64,000 nucleotides of DNA, from NCBI RefSeq assembly GCF_019443445.1, contig NZ_CP080378.1, positions 310,001 to 374,000 of the forward strand, in the 5' to 3' direction. The notes beneath the pieces are model-generated. The model had not been told where the DNA came from and ran no database searches. It saw nothing but the letters and a program-made list of their open reading frames with translations. Position numbers and translations under genes: made by a program. The DNA comes from Massilia sp. PAMC28688. GTDB lineage: Bacteria; Pseudomonadota; Gammaproteobacteria; Burkholderiales; Burkholderiaceae_D. Below are positions 49,693 through 58,769 of the stretch, in pieces. Numbering within the stretch: position 1 is the stretch's first letter; each line of letters starts with the position of its first letter.

Positions 49693-50991
49693 ATGCCAGC
49701 ACGCAGCCCCATCCAGCAGCAAGCCGCCTCCGTCATGGCCGCGCTGCATCGCGGTTTCGATGCGACCAGTACTTGGGTGACGGAGTTATCATGGTGGAAA
49801 TTCTTCCTGTTTGCCATGGTGTCCCTCATTGCCGCCAATATTCTCCAGGATGAACTGTTTTCCGGTTCGCCCGAGGAAGTGGTGGTGCGCAAGGATGAGG
49901 ACGACAAGCGCCGCGGTCCCCAGCCCACCATCGTGATCGATGACAGCGGCATCCATTTCAAGACCAACAAGCCGGTCACACCCATCCCGCCCCTGCCGCC
50001 GGTGCCGGACGCGCCGGGCACGCCAGGCACGCCGGATGCTGCGCCCGGGGACACGCCCGGCAAGGCCGACATCACGGTGGCGGCGCCCGACATGACGAGC
50101 ATGCCCGACAGCGACGGCGAGTCCGTCCATATCGAACTGCCGCCCCAGATTGGCGAGGAACTGTCCAACGCCATTGAAATGGCAGTCGAGAACAAGGCCG
50201 AAGCGAAAGTGACGCGCTACCACAAGCAAGCTTCGACCTGGTTCATCAGTTTCGTGTCGCTGCTGATCCTTGCCTTGCTGTCGATGAAAGCCCTGGTGGG
50301 CGGCAAGAAGCGCGCGGAAGCGGAAACCGTGACCGCCAACGCGGCCGCGGAACGGGAATCGATGCAGCGCCAGCTGTCGGAAACGAAGATGCAGATGATG
50401 CAGGCCCAGGTGGAACCCCACTTCCTGTTCAATACCCTCGCGTCGGTGGAATACCTGATTGAAACCGATCCCCCGCGCGCCTCGGCCATGCAGCGCAGCC
50501 TCATCCAGTATCTGCGCGCGGTGCTGCCCCAAATGCGCGACAACGCCGTGGTGACCAACCTCGGCCGGGAAGCGGACATGGTCAAGGCTTACCTGAACCT
50601 GCTCAAGATGCGCATGGAAGAGCGCCTCACAGTCGACATGCAGATTCCCGACGGCCTGCGCAGCGCAGCCTTTCCCCCCATGATGCTGCAATCCATGGTG
50701 GAAAACGCCATCAAGCACGGCCTCGAATGCAAGGCCGAAGGCGGGACGCTGCGCGTGATGGCGGAAGTTGCCAGCGGCAAGCTGCGTGTGATTGTCAGCG
50801 ACGATGGCGTGGGCTTCGGCGTCATGCCGAGCGACGGCACGGGCCTGGGCTTGCCCACCATCCGCGAGCGCCTCAAGCTGCTGCATGGCGATGCCGGCAA
50901 GCTGCACATTGCCGCCAATAGCCCGAGCGGCGTCATCGCCACCATCGAAGTGCCGTACCAGGTGGCGGCCGGCCAGGCTGGCGCCGCATAA
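49693..50991 (+). CDS. LytS/AlgZ-type sensor histidine kinase
   Basis: A 432-aa membrane kinase. TM1 lies at ~38-55 and TM2 at ~183-203 (TWFISFVSLLILALLSMKALV). The ~125-residue periplasmic loop between them is rich in Pro and Gly (TPIPPLPPVPDAPGTPGTP), an unusual collagen-like linker. The kinase domain is the His_kinase (LytS) type with QAQVEPHFLFNTLASVEYLI, where the phospho-accepting His lies, then MVENAIKHGLE and DDGVGFG ... GTGLGLPTIRERL. The partner LytTR regulator begins 61 bp downstream. ATG 49693 is taken because it gives a normal N-terminus. Confidence 0.88.
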   Translation: MPARSPIQQQAASVMAALHRGFDATSTWVTELSWWKFFLFAMVSLIAANILQDELFSGSPEEVVVRKDEDDKRRGPQPTIVIDDSGIHFKTNKPVTPIPPLPPVPDAPGTPGTPDAAPGDTPGKADITVAAPDMTSMPDSDGESVHIELPPQIGEELSNAIEMAVENKAEAKVTRYHKQASTWFISFVSLLILALLSMKALVGGKKRAEAETVTANAAAERESMQRQLSETKMQMMQAQVEPHFLFNTLASVEYLIETDPPRASAMQRSLIQYLRAVLPQMRDNAVVTNLGREADMVKAYLNLLKMRMEERLTVDMQIPDGLRSAAFPPMMLQSMVENAIKHGLECKAEGGTLRVMAEVASGKLRVIVSDDGVGFGVMPSDGTGLGLPTIRERLKLLHGDAGKLHIAANSPSGVIATIEVPYQVAAGQAGAA

Positions 50992-51052
50992 TGAGTTGAT
51001 TAAAGTACCAATTCATTCAATAATTCATCCTCTACCACTTCTCGACGCTCCC

Positions 51053-51814
51053 ATGCCTACAGCAATCATTGCCGATGACGAAAGACTGATGCGGGACCAG
51101 CTGCGCATGCGCCTGTCGCAAGTGTGGCCGGAGCTGGAAATCGTCGGCGAAGCCAAGAATGGCGAAGAAGCCATTGGCCTGGTGGGCGAACTCAAGCCTG
51201 ATTTCACCTTCCTCGACATCCGCATGCCGGGCAAGACGGGCATGGATGCGGCGCGCGAAATCGGCGCGCAAAGCAATATCGTGTTTGTCACTGCCTACGA
51301 CCAGTATGCGGTCGAGGCGTTTGAACGTGGTGCCATCGATTACGTGCTCAAGCCGCCCGAGCAGGAACGCTTGCAGGTGACGGTGGATCGCCTCAAGACA
51401 CGCCTGGAAAAACCGAAGGAAGCGGTCAATGACAGCGTCACGGCCATGCTGTCGCAGCTGGCTGAAAAAATGGCCGCGCCCAAGCCCAAGTACCTGCAGT
51501 GGATCCAGGCCAGCATCGGCCAGGACCTGCGCATGATCCCGGTGGAAGACATCCTGTTTTTCCGCTCGGACGAGAAATACACCTGCGTGCAGACTGACAA
51601 GTTTGAAGCGCTGATCCGCAAGCCGGTGCGCGATCTGGCAGAAGAACTCGACCCTTCGCTGTTCTGGCAAATCCACCGCGCCACCCTGGTCAATGTCAAC
51701 GCCATCGAAGGCGTCACGCGCGACTTGCGCGGGCGCCACCTGGTGCTCATCAAGGGCAAGTCGGACAAGCTGGAAGTCAGCCGCAGCTTCCTGCACCTGT
51801 TCAAGCAGATGTAA
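51053..51814 (+). CDS. LytTR-family response regulator
   Basis: A 253-aa regulator. The receiver domain has ADDERLM and acceptor Asp in FLDIRMPGKTG, and ends with DYVLKP. The LytTR DNA-binding domain (~145-250) includes EDILFFRSDEKYTCVQT and FWQIHRATLVNVNAIEGV. It pairs with the kinase encoded just upstream, as in AlgZ/AlgR. Target genes are not evident here. Confidence 0.92.
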   Translation: MPTAIIADDERLMRDQLRMRLSQVWPELEIVGEAKNGEEAIGLVGELKPDFTFLDIRMPGKTGMDAAREIGAQSNIVFVTAYDQYAVEAFERGAIDYVLKPPEQERLQVTVDRLKTRLEKPKEAVNDSVTAMLSQLAEKMAAPKPKYLQWIQASIGQDLRMIPVEDILFFRSDEKYTCVQTDKFEALIRKPVRDLAEELDPSLFWQIHRATLVNVNAIEGVTRDLRGRHLVLIKGKSDKLEVSRSFLHLFKQM

Positions 51815-51937
51815 GCACCTTCCCTGGGCCGGCGCCGGGCCGCCATTGGCCCTTGTCGCGCCTCAATGGCGATTGTTGCCATTGCCTTATGCTGTGCGTG
51901 GGCGCGCATTCGCGCGCCACCATCAGGCAGGCGCCCC

Positions 51938-53170
51938 ATGACATTGAAGCATTCCTATCGGCTCCTGCGCTGGAGCGTGGCAACGTTCGCACTGGGCGTG
52001 CTCACCGGTCAGGCCGTGGCGCGCGCGCTGGCACGCACGCGCGGGCCGCGCTTTGCGCACAGCCACAGCCACGACATCATCCATCACGCCAGCGAAGCCA
52101 TCATCTCCACTGACGAAGAGCAAAACGTGGTATTGGCCAACCCGTCGGCGGCGGCCATGTTCGCCACCACTGTGGAAGCCATGCAGGGCTGTCACCTGAG
52201 CCGCTTCATTTCTCCCCTGCCTACCCTGAGCGGCGACGCCACCCTGGCCATTTTTGGCGATGGCGCCGGGCGCACCGGGCGCCGTGCCACCGACTACGCC
52301 GTCACCGGCGTGCGCGCCAGCGGCGAGGCCTTTCCCCTGGAAGGGTCGGTATCGTGCCTGACCGAAGGCGGCGCGCGCATCTACACCATCATCCTGCGCG
52401 ACGTGACGGAGCGCCAGCAAGTGCAAGCCAAACTGTCGCGCTCGCATTCGCAGCTGCGCCAGCTCTCCTCCGCCCTGCAAACCGTGCGCGAGGAAGAGCG
52501 CGCCCATATTGCGCGCGAGCTGCACGACGACCTGGGGCAACTGCTGGCGTCGCTGCGCATGGACCTGAACCTGCTGCAGCAGGAAGCCCCGGAGCGCAGC
52601 GCCAGCAACCGCCTCATGCAAGGCATGGAAGAGAACCTGCTTACCGCCATCCAGTCGCTGCGCCGGATCGCCACCAACCTGCGCCCGCGCGCCCTCGATG
52701 AAGGCGGGCTGTACTTTGCACTGCAGGGCTTGCGCGATGAATTCGTGCAGCGCCACGGCATCGCCTGCACCCTGTATGCGGACGAGGCCGAGCTGCGGCT
52801 CGACGATGGGGCCAGCACCGCCATTTTCCGCATCGTGCAGGAAGCATTGACCAATATTGCGCGCCATGCGGGCGCCAGCAATGTCACGGTCTACCTGTAC
52901 CGGCTCGACGGCCAGCTGCTCATTTCCATTGCCGATGACGGGCGCGGGATCCAGCTGTCGGACATGGAAAAGGCCCAGTCCCTGGGCTTGATCGGCATGC
53001 GCGAACGGGTTTGGGGCATGCACGGCGACATCACCATCAGCGCCGACGAGCCGCCTGGCACCCGCATCGAGATCGTGCTGCCCATTGCCCACGCGCCAGC
53101 GGCCGAGGCGCACCAGAGCGAGCGAGCCGCCCTGGCCGAGGGCACCCGTGGCACTTCCGCCTCATCCTGA
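51938..53170 (+). CDS. PAS-containing NarL-type sensor histidine kinase
   Basis: A 410-aa kinase with a weakly hydrophobic N-terminal stretch (~12-32), a PAS domain (~45-165: HHASEAIISTDEEQNVVLANPSAAAMF), a coiled-coil linker, a HisKA_3 dimerisation domain with the phospho-accepting His in AHIARELHDDLGQLLASLRMDL, and HATPase motifs EALTNIARHAGA and DDGRGI. The usual LuxR-type partner gene is absent next door, so it is an orphan unless it works with the LytTR regulator upstream. ATG 51938 begins MTLKHSYRLLRW. Confidence 0.85.
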   Translation: MTLKHSYRLLRWSVATFALGVLTGQAVARALARTRGPRFAHSHSHDIIHHASEAIISTDEEQNVVLANPSAAAMFATTVEAMQGCHLSRFISPLPTLSGDATLAIFGDGAGRTGRRATDYAVTGVRASGEAFPLEGSVSCLTEGGARIYTIILRDVTERQQVQAKLSRSHSQLRQLSSALQTVREEERAHIARELHDDLGQLLASLRMDLNLLQQEAPERSASNRLMQGMEENLLTAIQSLRRIATNLRPRALDEGGLYFALQGLRDEFVQRHGIACTLYADEAELRLDDGASTAIFRIVQEALTNIARHAGASNVTVYLYRLDGQLLISIADDGRGIQLSDMEKAQSLGLIGMRERVWGMHGDITISADEPPGTRIEIVLPIAHAPAAEAHQSERAALAEGTRGTSASS

Positions 53171-53195
53171 CGTTTGCTGCAACGCTGTCATCAAG

Positions 53196-53218
53196 TTGAC
53201 ATTTTTAATTGTTATAAT
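53196..53218 (+). promoter_or_regulatory. AT-rich promoter region of the porin gene
   Basis: TTGACA at 53196-53201 and TATAAT at 53213-53218 inside a strikingly AT-rich stretch. Their 11-bp spacing is too short for a standard promoter, so at least one uses a different partner box. Confidence 0.4.
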
Positions 53219-53267
53219 TTTTTACGGTTAAGAAGCAACTCGTTGAAGCAAACTCATGGAGATTCAA

Positions 53268-54278
53268 ATGCAAGGTAAACTGTTGGCAGCTGCACTGATC
53301 GCAATTTTCCCACTGGCCGCGTCGGCCCAGTCCAGCGTCACCGTCTATGGCGTAGCAGACGCAGCGATCGCAGCCGAGGACACCGGCGCCCCGGATGGCA
53401 GCCGCACGGTCCTCAACTCGGGTAACCAGTCGAGCTCGCGCCTTGGTTTCCGTGGCACGGAAGATCTCGGCGGTGGCCTGAAAGCCATGTTCAATCTCGA
53501 AGCCGGCGTGGCCCTCGATTCCGGCGCCGCCGACAGCGCCCTGTTCGGCCGCCGCGCCGTGGTCGGCCTGGAAGGCGCCTTTGGCCAGCTGACGCTCGGC
53601 CGCGAATATTCCCCGATTGCCGACATCGCCAATGCCACCGACATCAATGGCCAGGGCTTCTACGGCAGCAACCTGTCGGCCTTTGTCAGCGGCCGCCTCA
53701 CCCGCCGCCTGTCCAATTCGGTCAACTACAAGTCGCCATCGCTGGGCGGCTTCAAGTTCAATGCCGCGCACAGCGCCGGCGAAACCCAGACCGGTGCTTC
53801 CCAGGACCTGACCGGCGTGTCGGCAACTTATGTCCTGGGCAACCTGTTTGCCGGCATTGGCTACCATGTGGCCGAGCGCGCGGTGTCCGGTGATGACAAG
53901 GAAATGATTGTCGGCCTGGGTTACAAGATGGGCGCGGTAGAACTGAAGGCCAATTACCTGACGGCCAATCCAACCGGTAACAACAACAAGTTTGAACAGC
54001 TCAACGTCGGTGCATCCTACGCCTTTGGCGCCAGCAAGGTGCTGGCCAATGTCCAGCGCAATGAACTGGAAAATGGCGCCAAGGGCAACGGCTTCAACGT
54101 CGCTTACACCTACTCGCTGTCCAAGCGCACCAACGTGTATGCGAACTATGCCCGTCTGAGCAACAACGCCACCGGCGTTTTCGGCCTAGTAGCCGCGAGC
54201 ACCAACGTCACGCCGCCTAGCACGGCGCGCGGTGCCGATCCGTCGGCCCTGTCGCTGGGCGTGCGCCACTCGTTCTAA
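53268..54278 (+). CDS. General porin (Porin_4 type)
   Basis: A 336-aa outer-membrane beta-barrel. The signal peptide MQGKLLAAALIAIFPLAASAQ is followed by SSVTVYGVADAAI, the standard first strand of betaproteobacterial porins, then many amphipathic strands. It ends in SLGVRHSF, with the terminal Phe needed for barrel assembly. ATG 53268 is preferred over 53256, because GGAG lies 7 bp before it and the longer version would start inside that site. Confidence 0.92.
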   Translation: MQGKLLAAALIAIFPLAASAQSSVTVYGVADAAIAAEDTGAPDGSRTVLNSGNQSSSRLGFRGTEDLGGGLKAMFNLEAGVALDSGAADSALFGRRAVVGLEGAFGQLTLGREYSPIADIANATDINGQGFYGSNLSAFVSGRLTRRLSNSVNYKSPSLGGFKFNAAHSAGETQTGASQDLTGVSATYVLGNLFAGIGYHVAERAVSGDDKEMIVGLGYKMGAVELKANYLTANPTGNNNKFEQLNVGASYAFGASKVLANVQRNELENGAKGNGFNVAYTYSLSKRTNVYANYARLSNNATGVFGLVAASTNVTPPSTARGADPSALSLGVRHSF

Positions 54279-54289
54279 GCATCGCCACC

Positions 54290-54313
54290 CCGGCGCGGCC
54301 CAGGCCGCGCCGG
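54290..54313. terminator. GC-rich hairpin between convergent porin and Sel1 genes
   Basis: CCGGCGCGGCC / GGCCGCGCCGG form an 11-bp perfect inverted repeat 12 bp after the porin stop codon. No T-run follows on either strand, so it may act as a 3'-end protective hairpin or an atypical bidirectional terminator. Confidence 0.5.
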
Positions 54314-54317
54314 TGGT

Positions 54318-55298
54318 TCAGCTGCCCCGCTTTTTCAGCTCTGCCCGCGCCAGCTTGTGGCCCGCCTCGGCGGCCCGGCGCAGGTAAGCCATCGCCTTTT
54401 GCTCATCGCGCGTCACGCCGCGCCCTTCTGCATACATCCGGAACAGCATGTACAGTGCCTGGTCCCGGTGCGATTTTTCTTCCTCTTCAAACAGGCGCAG
54501 CGCCCTGGCATCATCCCGGGCCACGCCTTGTCCATAAAAATACAGTTCGCCCAGCATGGTGGCCGCGTCGCCAACACCGGCGTCGGCGCCCTTCTGGCAC
54601 CAGCTCAGCGCCAGGGCGTCATCGCGCGCGGCGCCGCCACTACCCTCCTTGTAGCGATGGCACAGGTTGCCGACGGCGGCAGGATCGCCCTGCCCGGCCA
54701 GGCGCACGACCTCCTCCAGCGGCCGCTCGGGCATCTCGAGAAAACCATCGTTGTCCTTGCTGCCGCACAGGGCACCAATTGCCTGGAACGCGGCGATGAC
54801 GGGGGCGGCCAGCTCCGGCGCCATGTCGTTGGGCATGGCAATGCCGAGTTCGCGCGTCTTGTGCGAGCGCGCCAGCACGCTGCCCCGGCTGCTCACCTCA
54901 GTCGTGCCAAACTGAATGTTGCCATTGAAACGCACCTGGATGCGCGCGCCCCAGTGCTCGGCGCCACCGTCGCGCAGTCTCACGATATAAGCCGGGACAT
55001 ATTGGACAGTCGGCATGCCCCATGCAAAATTGATGTCCGCCAGCGCCGTCATGCGTGCCAGCTTCGGACTCCAAGCCTTCGATCCCACGGCCGTGATTTC
55101 CAGGCGGGCCTGGCATGGACCCGAAGGCGTGAAAACATGCGTCTGCTGGCCCGGGCCGCGCCGCTCAGGCGCCTGCAACAGGCGATTGATGTGCCTGAGC
55201 TGGCCCTCGAAGCTGGGATCGCTGGCCGAACTGGCGCCGGGTACGGGCGAGCAGCCGCTGAGCGCGGCGCCAGCGAGCACGGTAAGCAGTCTCTTCAC
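54318..55298 (-). CDS. Sel1-repeat lipoprotein
   Basis: A 326-aa envelope protein. Lipoprotein signal MKRLLTVLAGAALSGC with lipidated C16. Residues ~25-195 form an unrecognised domain; ~200-320 are Sel1-like repeats (DALALSWCQKGADAGVGDAATMLGELYFYGQGV and EQKAMAYLRRAAEAGHKLARAEL), which mediate protein-protein contacts. It lies 6 bp from the methyltransferase gene on the same strand, so it may be co-transcribed with it. Confidence 0.78.
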   Translation of the reverse strand: MKRLLTVLAGAALSGCSPVPGASSASDPSFEGQLRHINRLLQAPERRGPGQQTHVFTPSGPCQARLEITAVGSKAWSPKLARMTALADINFAWGMPTVQYVPAYIVRLRDGGAEHWGARIQVRFNGNIQFGTTEVSSRGSVLARSHKTRELGIAMPNDMAPELAAPVIAAFQAIGALCGSKDNDGFLEMPERPLEEVVRLAGQGDPAAVGNLCHRYKEGSGGAARDDALALSWCQKGADAGVGDAATMLGELYFYGQGVARDDARALRLFEEEEKSHRDQALYMLFRMYAEGRGVTRDEQKAMAYLRRAAEAGHKLARAELKKRGS

Positions 55299-55304
55299 GG
55301 TGGC

Positions 55305-55955
55305 TTACTTCAAACGGCAGGTCAAAATCCAGTAAAACTCGTTGCGCGAGATCTTGATTTCACGCACCGACGAGGCCAATTTCTTGCGCAGCGCGCTGTC
55401 CGATGGATAGGTTTTTGGAATTTCGTAGCGTTCGCCATCGGGCGCGGTCATGATCTGGTAAGTATTGCCTTCACTGTCGGTGCGCGCCACGGTGGGGCTG
55501 ATGCCTTCGACGTAATCGTCGTCCAGCAGCACCAGCATCACATCCTTGCCCACGCGCGACTTCACATGGGCCAGGAATTTTTCCTGGTGCTCGCGCTTGA
55601 CGTGCGACCACCAGCAGCCGATGAACACGGCCGTAAAGTCGCCCAGGTCGGCCGGCAAATCATAGGCATCGGCCACGCGGAACTGCACCTTCTCTTCCGG
55701 CAGCTCGCGCAGGCGCGCTTCCTCGATCATTTCCGGACTGATGTCGATGGCCACGATCTTGTCGGCCACTTCGGCAATTGTTTCGGTCCAGTAGCCGGTG
55801 CCGCAGGCCAGCTCCAGCACGGTGTGGCCCTTGAGGATGATGGACAGGTGCTCATGCACATCGTGCAGGTCGTCCTGGCACTCCTCCTCGTTGTACATCA
55901 GGTCGTAATCGGGGGCGCTCTTGGCGTAATAGGGGACGTATTGGTCTGAATTCAT
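55305..55955 (-). CDS. Class I SAM-dependent methyltransferase
   Basis: A 216-aa methyltransferase: motif I VLELACGTGYWTETIAEVADKIVAIDIS, motif II-like FRVADAYDLP, and an acidic N-terminus MNSDQYVPYYAKSAPDYDLMYNEEE. Substrate unknown. It starts 3 bp after the cysB stop on the same strand, so the two may be co-transcribed. Confidence 0.82.
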   Translation of the reverse strand: MNSDQYVPYYAKSAPDYDLMYNEEECQDDLHDVHEHLSIILKGHTVLELACGTGYWTETIAEVADKIVAIDISPEMIEEARLRELPEEKVQFRVADAYDLPADLGDFTAVFIGCWWSHVKREHQEKFLAHVKSRVGKDVMLVLLDDDYVEGISPTVARTDSEGNTYQIMTAPDGERYEIPKTYPSDSALRKKLASSVREIKISRNEFYWILTCRLK

Positions 55956-55958
55956 TCT

Positions 55959-56900
55959 TTACAGCTCGTAATTTTCTTTGGTGCCGCTCATGGCCGATTC
56001 GACCATCTTGCGGCTCAGGGTCGGCGCCAGCAGCTCGATGAAGGTGTAAATGTAACTGCGCAGGTAGGCGCCCTGCTTGACTGCCACACGCGACACATTC
56101 ATGCCGAACAGGTGGCCCACGGAAATGGCACGCAGGTTCTTGTCGCGTTCGGGATCGAACGCCATCCCCGCTATGATACCAACTCCCATCCCCAGCTCCA
56201 CATAAGTCTTGATCACATCGGCATCAATGGCTTCGAGCAGCACGTCGGGCTTCAAGCCGCGCAAGCCGAAGGCATGGTCAATCTTGCTGCGGCCGGCAAA
56301 GGCGCCGTCGTACGTGATGATGGGATAAGTCGCAATTTCTTCCAGCGACACCGCCTTGGAACGGGTCAGCGGATGGTCGGGCGGCACCACCACCACGTGC
56401 TCCCACTGGTAGCAGGGCAAAGTGATCAAGCCGTCCACGCCGGCAATGGATTCGGTGGCAATGGCGAGGTCGGCCTGGTCACGCTGCACCATTTCGGCAA
56501 TCTGGCGCGGGTTGCCCTGCAGCAGAGACAAGCGCACCTTGGGATACTTGAGCATGAAGGCTTGCACCACCTTGGGCAACATGTAGCGGGCCTGGGTGTG
56601 AGTGGTGGCAATGGTGAAGCTGCCGCTGTCCTGGGCGGCGTATTCCTTGCCGATGCGCTTGAGGCTGTCGATTTCCTGCATGATCAATTCCACCGACTGC
56701 AAGACCAGCCGCCCCGGCTCGGTCAGGCCCCGGATGCGTTTGCCATGGCGGGTGAAAATGTCAACGCCAAGCTCTTCTTCGAGCTCGATAATGGCCTTGG
56801 ACACCCCTGGCTGGGAGGTAAACAAGGCCTTGGCGGCATCGGTGAGGTTGAAATTCTGGCGCACCGCTTCGCGGACGAACCGCAGTTGATGGAGATTCAT
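55959..56900 (-). CDS. cysB: CysB-like LysR-type regulator
   Basis: A 313-aa LysR regulator close to CysB/Cbl. N-terminal winged helix MNLHQLRFVREAVRQNFNLTDAAKALFTSQPGVSKAIIELEEELG; effector domain with SFTIATTHTQARYMLPKVV, the CysB hallmark containing the Thr residues that bind sulfate or O-acetylserine derivatives. Divergent from cysI across a 180-bp gap with a palindromic site. ATG 56900 is the family start; an upstream start adds 12 unconserved residues. Confidence 0.92.
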   Translation of the reverse strand: MNLHQLRFVREAVRQNFNLTDAAKALFTSQPGVSKAIIELEEELGVDIFTRHGKRIRGLTEPGRLVLQSVELIMQEIDSLKRIGKEYAAQDSGSFTIATTHTQARYMLPKVVQAFMLKYPKVRLSLLQGNPRQIAEMVQRDQADLAIATESIAGVDGLITLPCYQWEHVVVVPPDHPLTRSKAVSLEEIATYPIITYDGAFAGRSKIDHAFGLRGLKPDVLLEAIDADVIKTYVELGMGVGIIAGMAFDPERDKNLRAISVGHLFGMNVSRVAVKQGAYLRSYIYTFIELLAPTLSRKMVESAMSGTKENYEL

Positions 56901-56952
56901 TGCTTTTATACTCAGTTTCTTGTTGGATACCCGCAACGCTCATTTTATAAGA

Positions 56953-56981
56953 TTGCTTATGCCAGATACGAATATAAGCAA
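56953..56981. promoter_or_regulatory. Candidate CysB operator between cysB and cysI
   Basis: TTGCTTAT at 56953-56960 and ATAAGCAA at 56974-56981 form an 8-bp perfect inverted repeat with 13 bp between the arms, the dyad geometry of LysR-type sites, centred in the divergent intergenic region. Confidence 0.5.
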
Positions 56982-57080
56982 ATAAATTCTTAGTCCTTTG
57001 GAATAAAGGCTGAGTTCATTACCATTGAGCCTAGTTTGGGAGAGTCCATCGCCCGAGAACGCATTTTCCAGGATTACACA

Positions 57081-58769
57081 ATGTATCGTTACGACCAATA
57101 CGACCATCTTATCGTCAAGGAACGCATCGCCCAGTACCGCGGCCAGGTAGAGCGCCGCCTGAGCGACGAACTGACGGAAGCCGAATTCCTGCCCCTGCGC
57201 CTGCAAAACGGCCTGTACATGCAGCGCCACGCCTACATGCTGCGCATCGCCGTGCCATACGGCCTGCTGTCCTCAAACCAGATGCGCATGTTTGCCCACA
57301 TCGCGCGCAAGTACGACCGCGGCTATGGCCACTTCACCACGCGCCAGAACATCCAGTTCAACTGGATTGAACTGGAGCAGACGCCGGACATCCTGGCCGA
57401 TCTGGCTTCGGTCGAGATGCACGCCATCCAGACCTCGGGCAACTGCATCCGCAACATCACGTCCGACGAATTTGCCGGCGTGGCCGCCGACGAAATCATC
57501 GACCCGCGCCCGTACGCCGAGGTGCTGCGCCAGTGGAGCACCTTCCATCCCGAATTCGCCGCCCTGCCGCGCAAGTTCAAGGTGGCCATCAATGGCGCGC
57601 TGGAAGACCGCGCCGCCATTGCGGTGCACGACATCGGCCTGACCGTGGTGCATGGCGCGGACGGTGAAGTCGGCTTCAAGGTCATGGTCGGCGGCGGCAT
57701 GGGCCGCACCCCGATCCTGGGCAGCGTGGTGCGCGAATTCTTGCCGTGGCAGCACATGCTGACCTACATCGAAGCGATCATGCGCGTGTATAACCAGTAT
57801 GGCCGGCGCGACAACAAGTACAAGGCGCGCATCAAGATCCTGGTCAAGGCCCTGGGCGTGGAAGAATTCGCGCGCATGGTCGAAGAGGAATGGCAGGACC
57901 TGAAGGACAATGAATCGACCCTGGTGGCCGAGGAGATGGAGCGCATCGCCGCCTACTTCACGCCCCACCCGTACGAGAAGCTCGAAGCAATCGACCCGCG
58001 CGCCGGACGCGAAGACAACAAGGCCTTTGCCAATTGGCTCAGCCGCAATGTGTACTCGCACAAGGTGCCTGGCTACGCCATCGTGCTGCTGTCGCTGAAA
58101 AAGACGGGCGTGCCGCCAGGCGACGCCACCGCCACCCAGATGGACTTCGTGGCCGACCTGGCCGACCGCTACAGCTTTGGCGAAGTGCGCGTCACCCACG
58201 AGCAAAACCTGGTGCTGGCCGACGTCAGGCAGGCCGACCTCTTTGAACTGTGGCAGGAAGTGAAGGCCCAGGGCCTGGCCACGCCAAACATTGGCCTGTT
58301 GACCGACATGATCTGCTGCCCCGGCGGCGACTTCTGCTCGCTGGCTAACGCCAAGTCGCTGCCGATTGCCGCCGCCATCGCCGAGCGCTTTGACGACATC
58401 GACTTCCAGCACGATATCGGTGACATCGAACTCAATATCTCGGGCTGCATCAACGCCTGCGGCCACCACCATGTCGGCTCGATCGGCATCCTTGGCGTGG
58501 ACAAGGATGGCAGCGAGTGGTACCAGGTGTCGATTGGCGGCGCCCAGGGCAACAACTCGGCCATCGGCAAGATCATCGGCCCATCGTTCTCGGCCCTGCA
58601 GATGCCGGAAGTGATCGACCGCCTGCTGCAGGTCTACGTCCGTGAGCGCACCGAAGACGAGCGCTTTGTCGATACCGCGCAGCGCCTCGGGATTGCCCCG
58701 TTCAAGGAACATGTGTATGCCACGCCGATCAAGGCGGGCGAACTGGTTGGAGAAGACCACTATGCTTGA
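57081..58769 (+). CDS. cysI: Sulfite reductase hemoprotein (nitrite/sulfite reductase family)
   Basis: A 562-aa siroheme/4Fe-4S enzyme reducing sulfite to sulfide. Early landmarks are FTTRQNIQFNWIELEQTPDIL and TSGNCIRNITSDEFAG; the cluster ligands lie in CCPGGDFCSLANAKS and ISGCINACGHHHVGSIG. No CysJ flavoprotein is nearby, so electrons may come from a ferredoxin or another donor. ATG 57081 (MYRYDQYDH) is preferred with AGGA upstream. The stop overlaps the DUF934 start by 8 bp. First gene of the cys operon, divergent from cysB. Confidence 0.93.
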   Translation: MYRYDQYDHLIVKERIAQYRGQVERRLSDELTEAEFLPLRLQNGLYMQRHAYMLRIAVPYGLLSSNQMRMFAHIARKYDRGYGHFTTRQNIQFNWIELEQTPDILADLASVEMHAIQTSGNCIRNITSDEFAGVAADEIIDPRPYAEVLRQWSTFHPEFAALPRKFKVAINGALEDRAAIAVHDIGLTVVHGADGEVGFKVMVGGGMGRTPILGSVVREFLPWQHMLTYIEAIMRVYNQYGRRDNKYKARIKILVKALGVEEFARMVEEEWQDLKDNESTLVAEEMERIAAYFTPHPYEKLEAIDPRAGREDNKAFANWLSRNVYSHKVPGYAIVLLSLKKTGVPPGDATATQMDFVADLADRYSFGEVRVTHEQNLVLADVRQADLFELWQEVKAQGLATPNIGLLTDMICCPGGDFCSLANAKSLPIAAAIAERFDDIDFQHDIGDIELNISGCINACGHHHVGSIGILGVDKDGSEWYQVSIGGAQGNNSAIGKIIGPSFSALQMPEVIDRLLQVYVRERTEDERFVDTAQRLGIAPFKEHVYATPIKAGELVGEDHYA

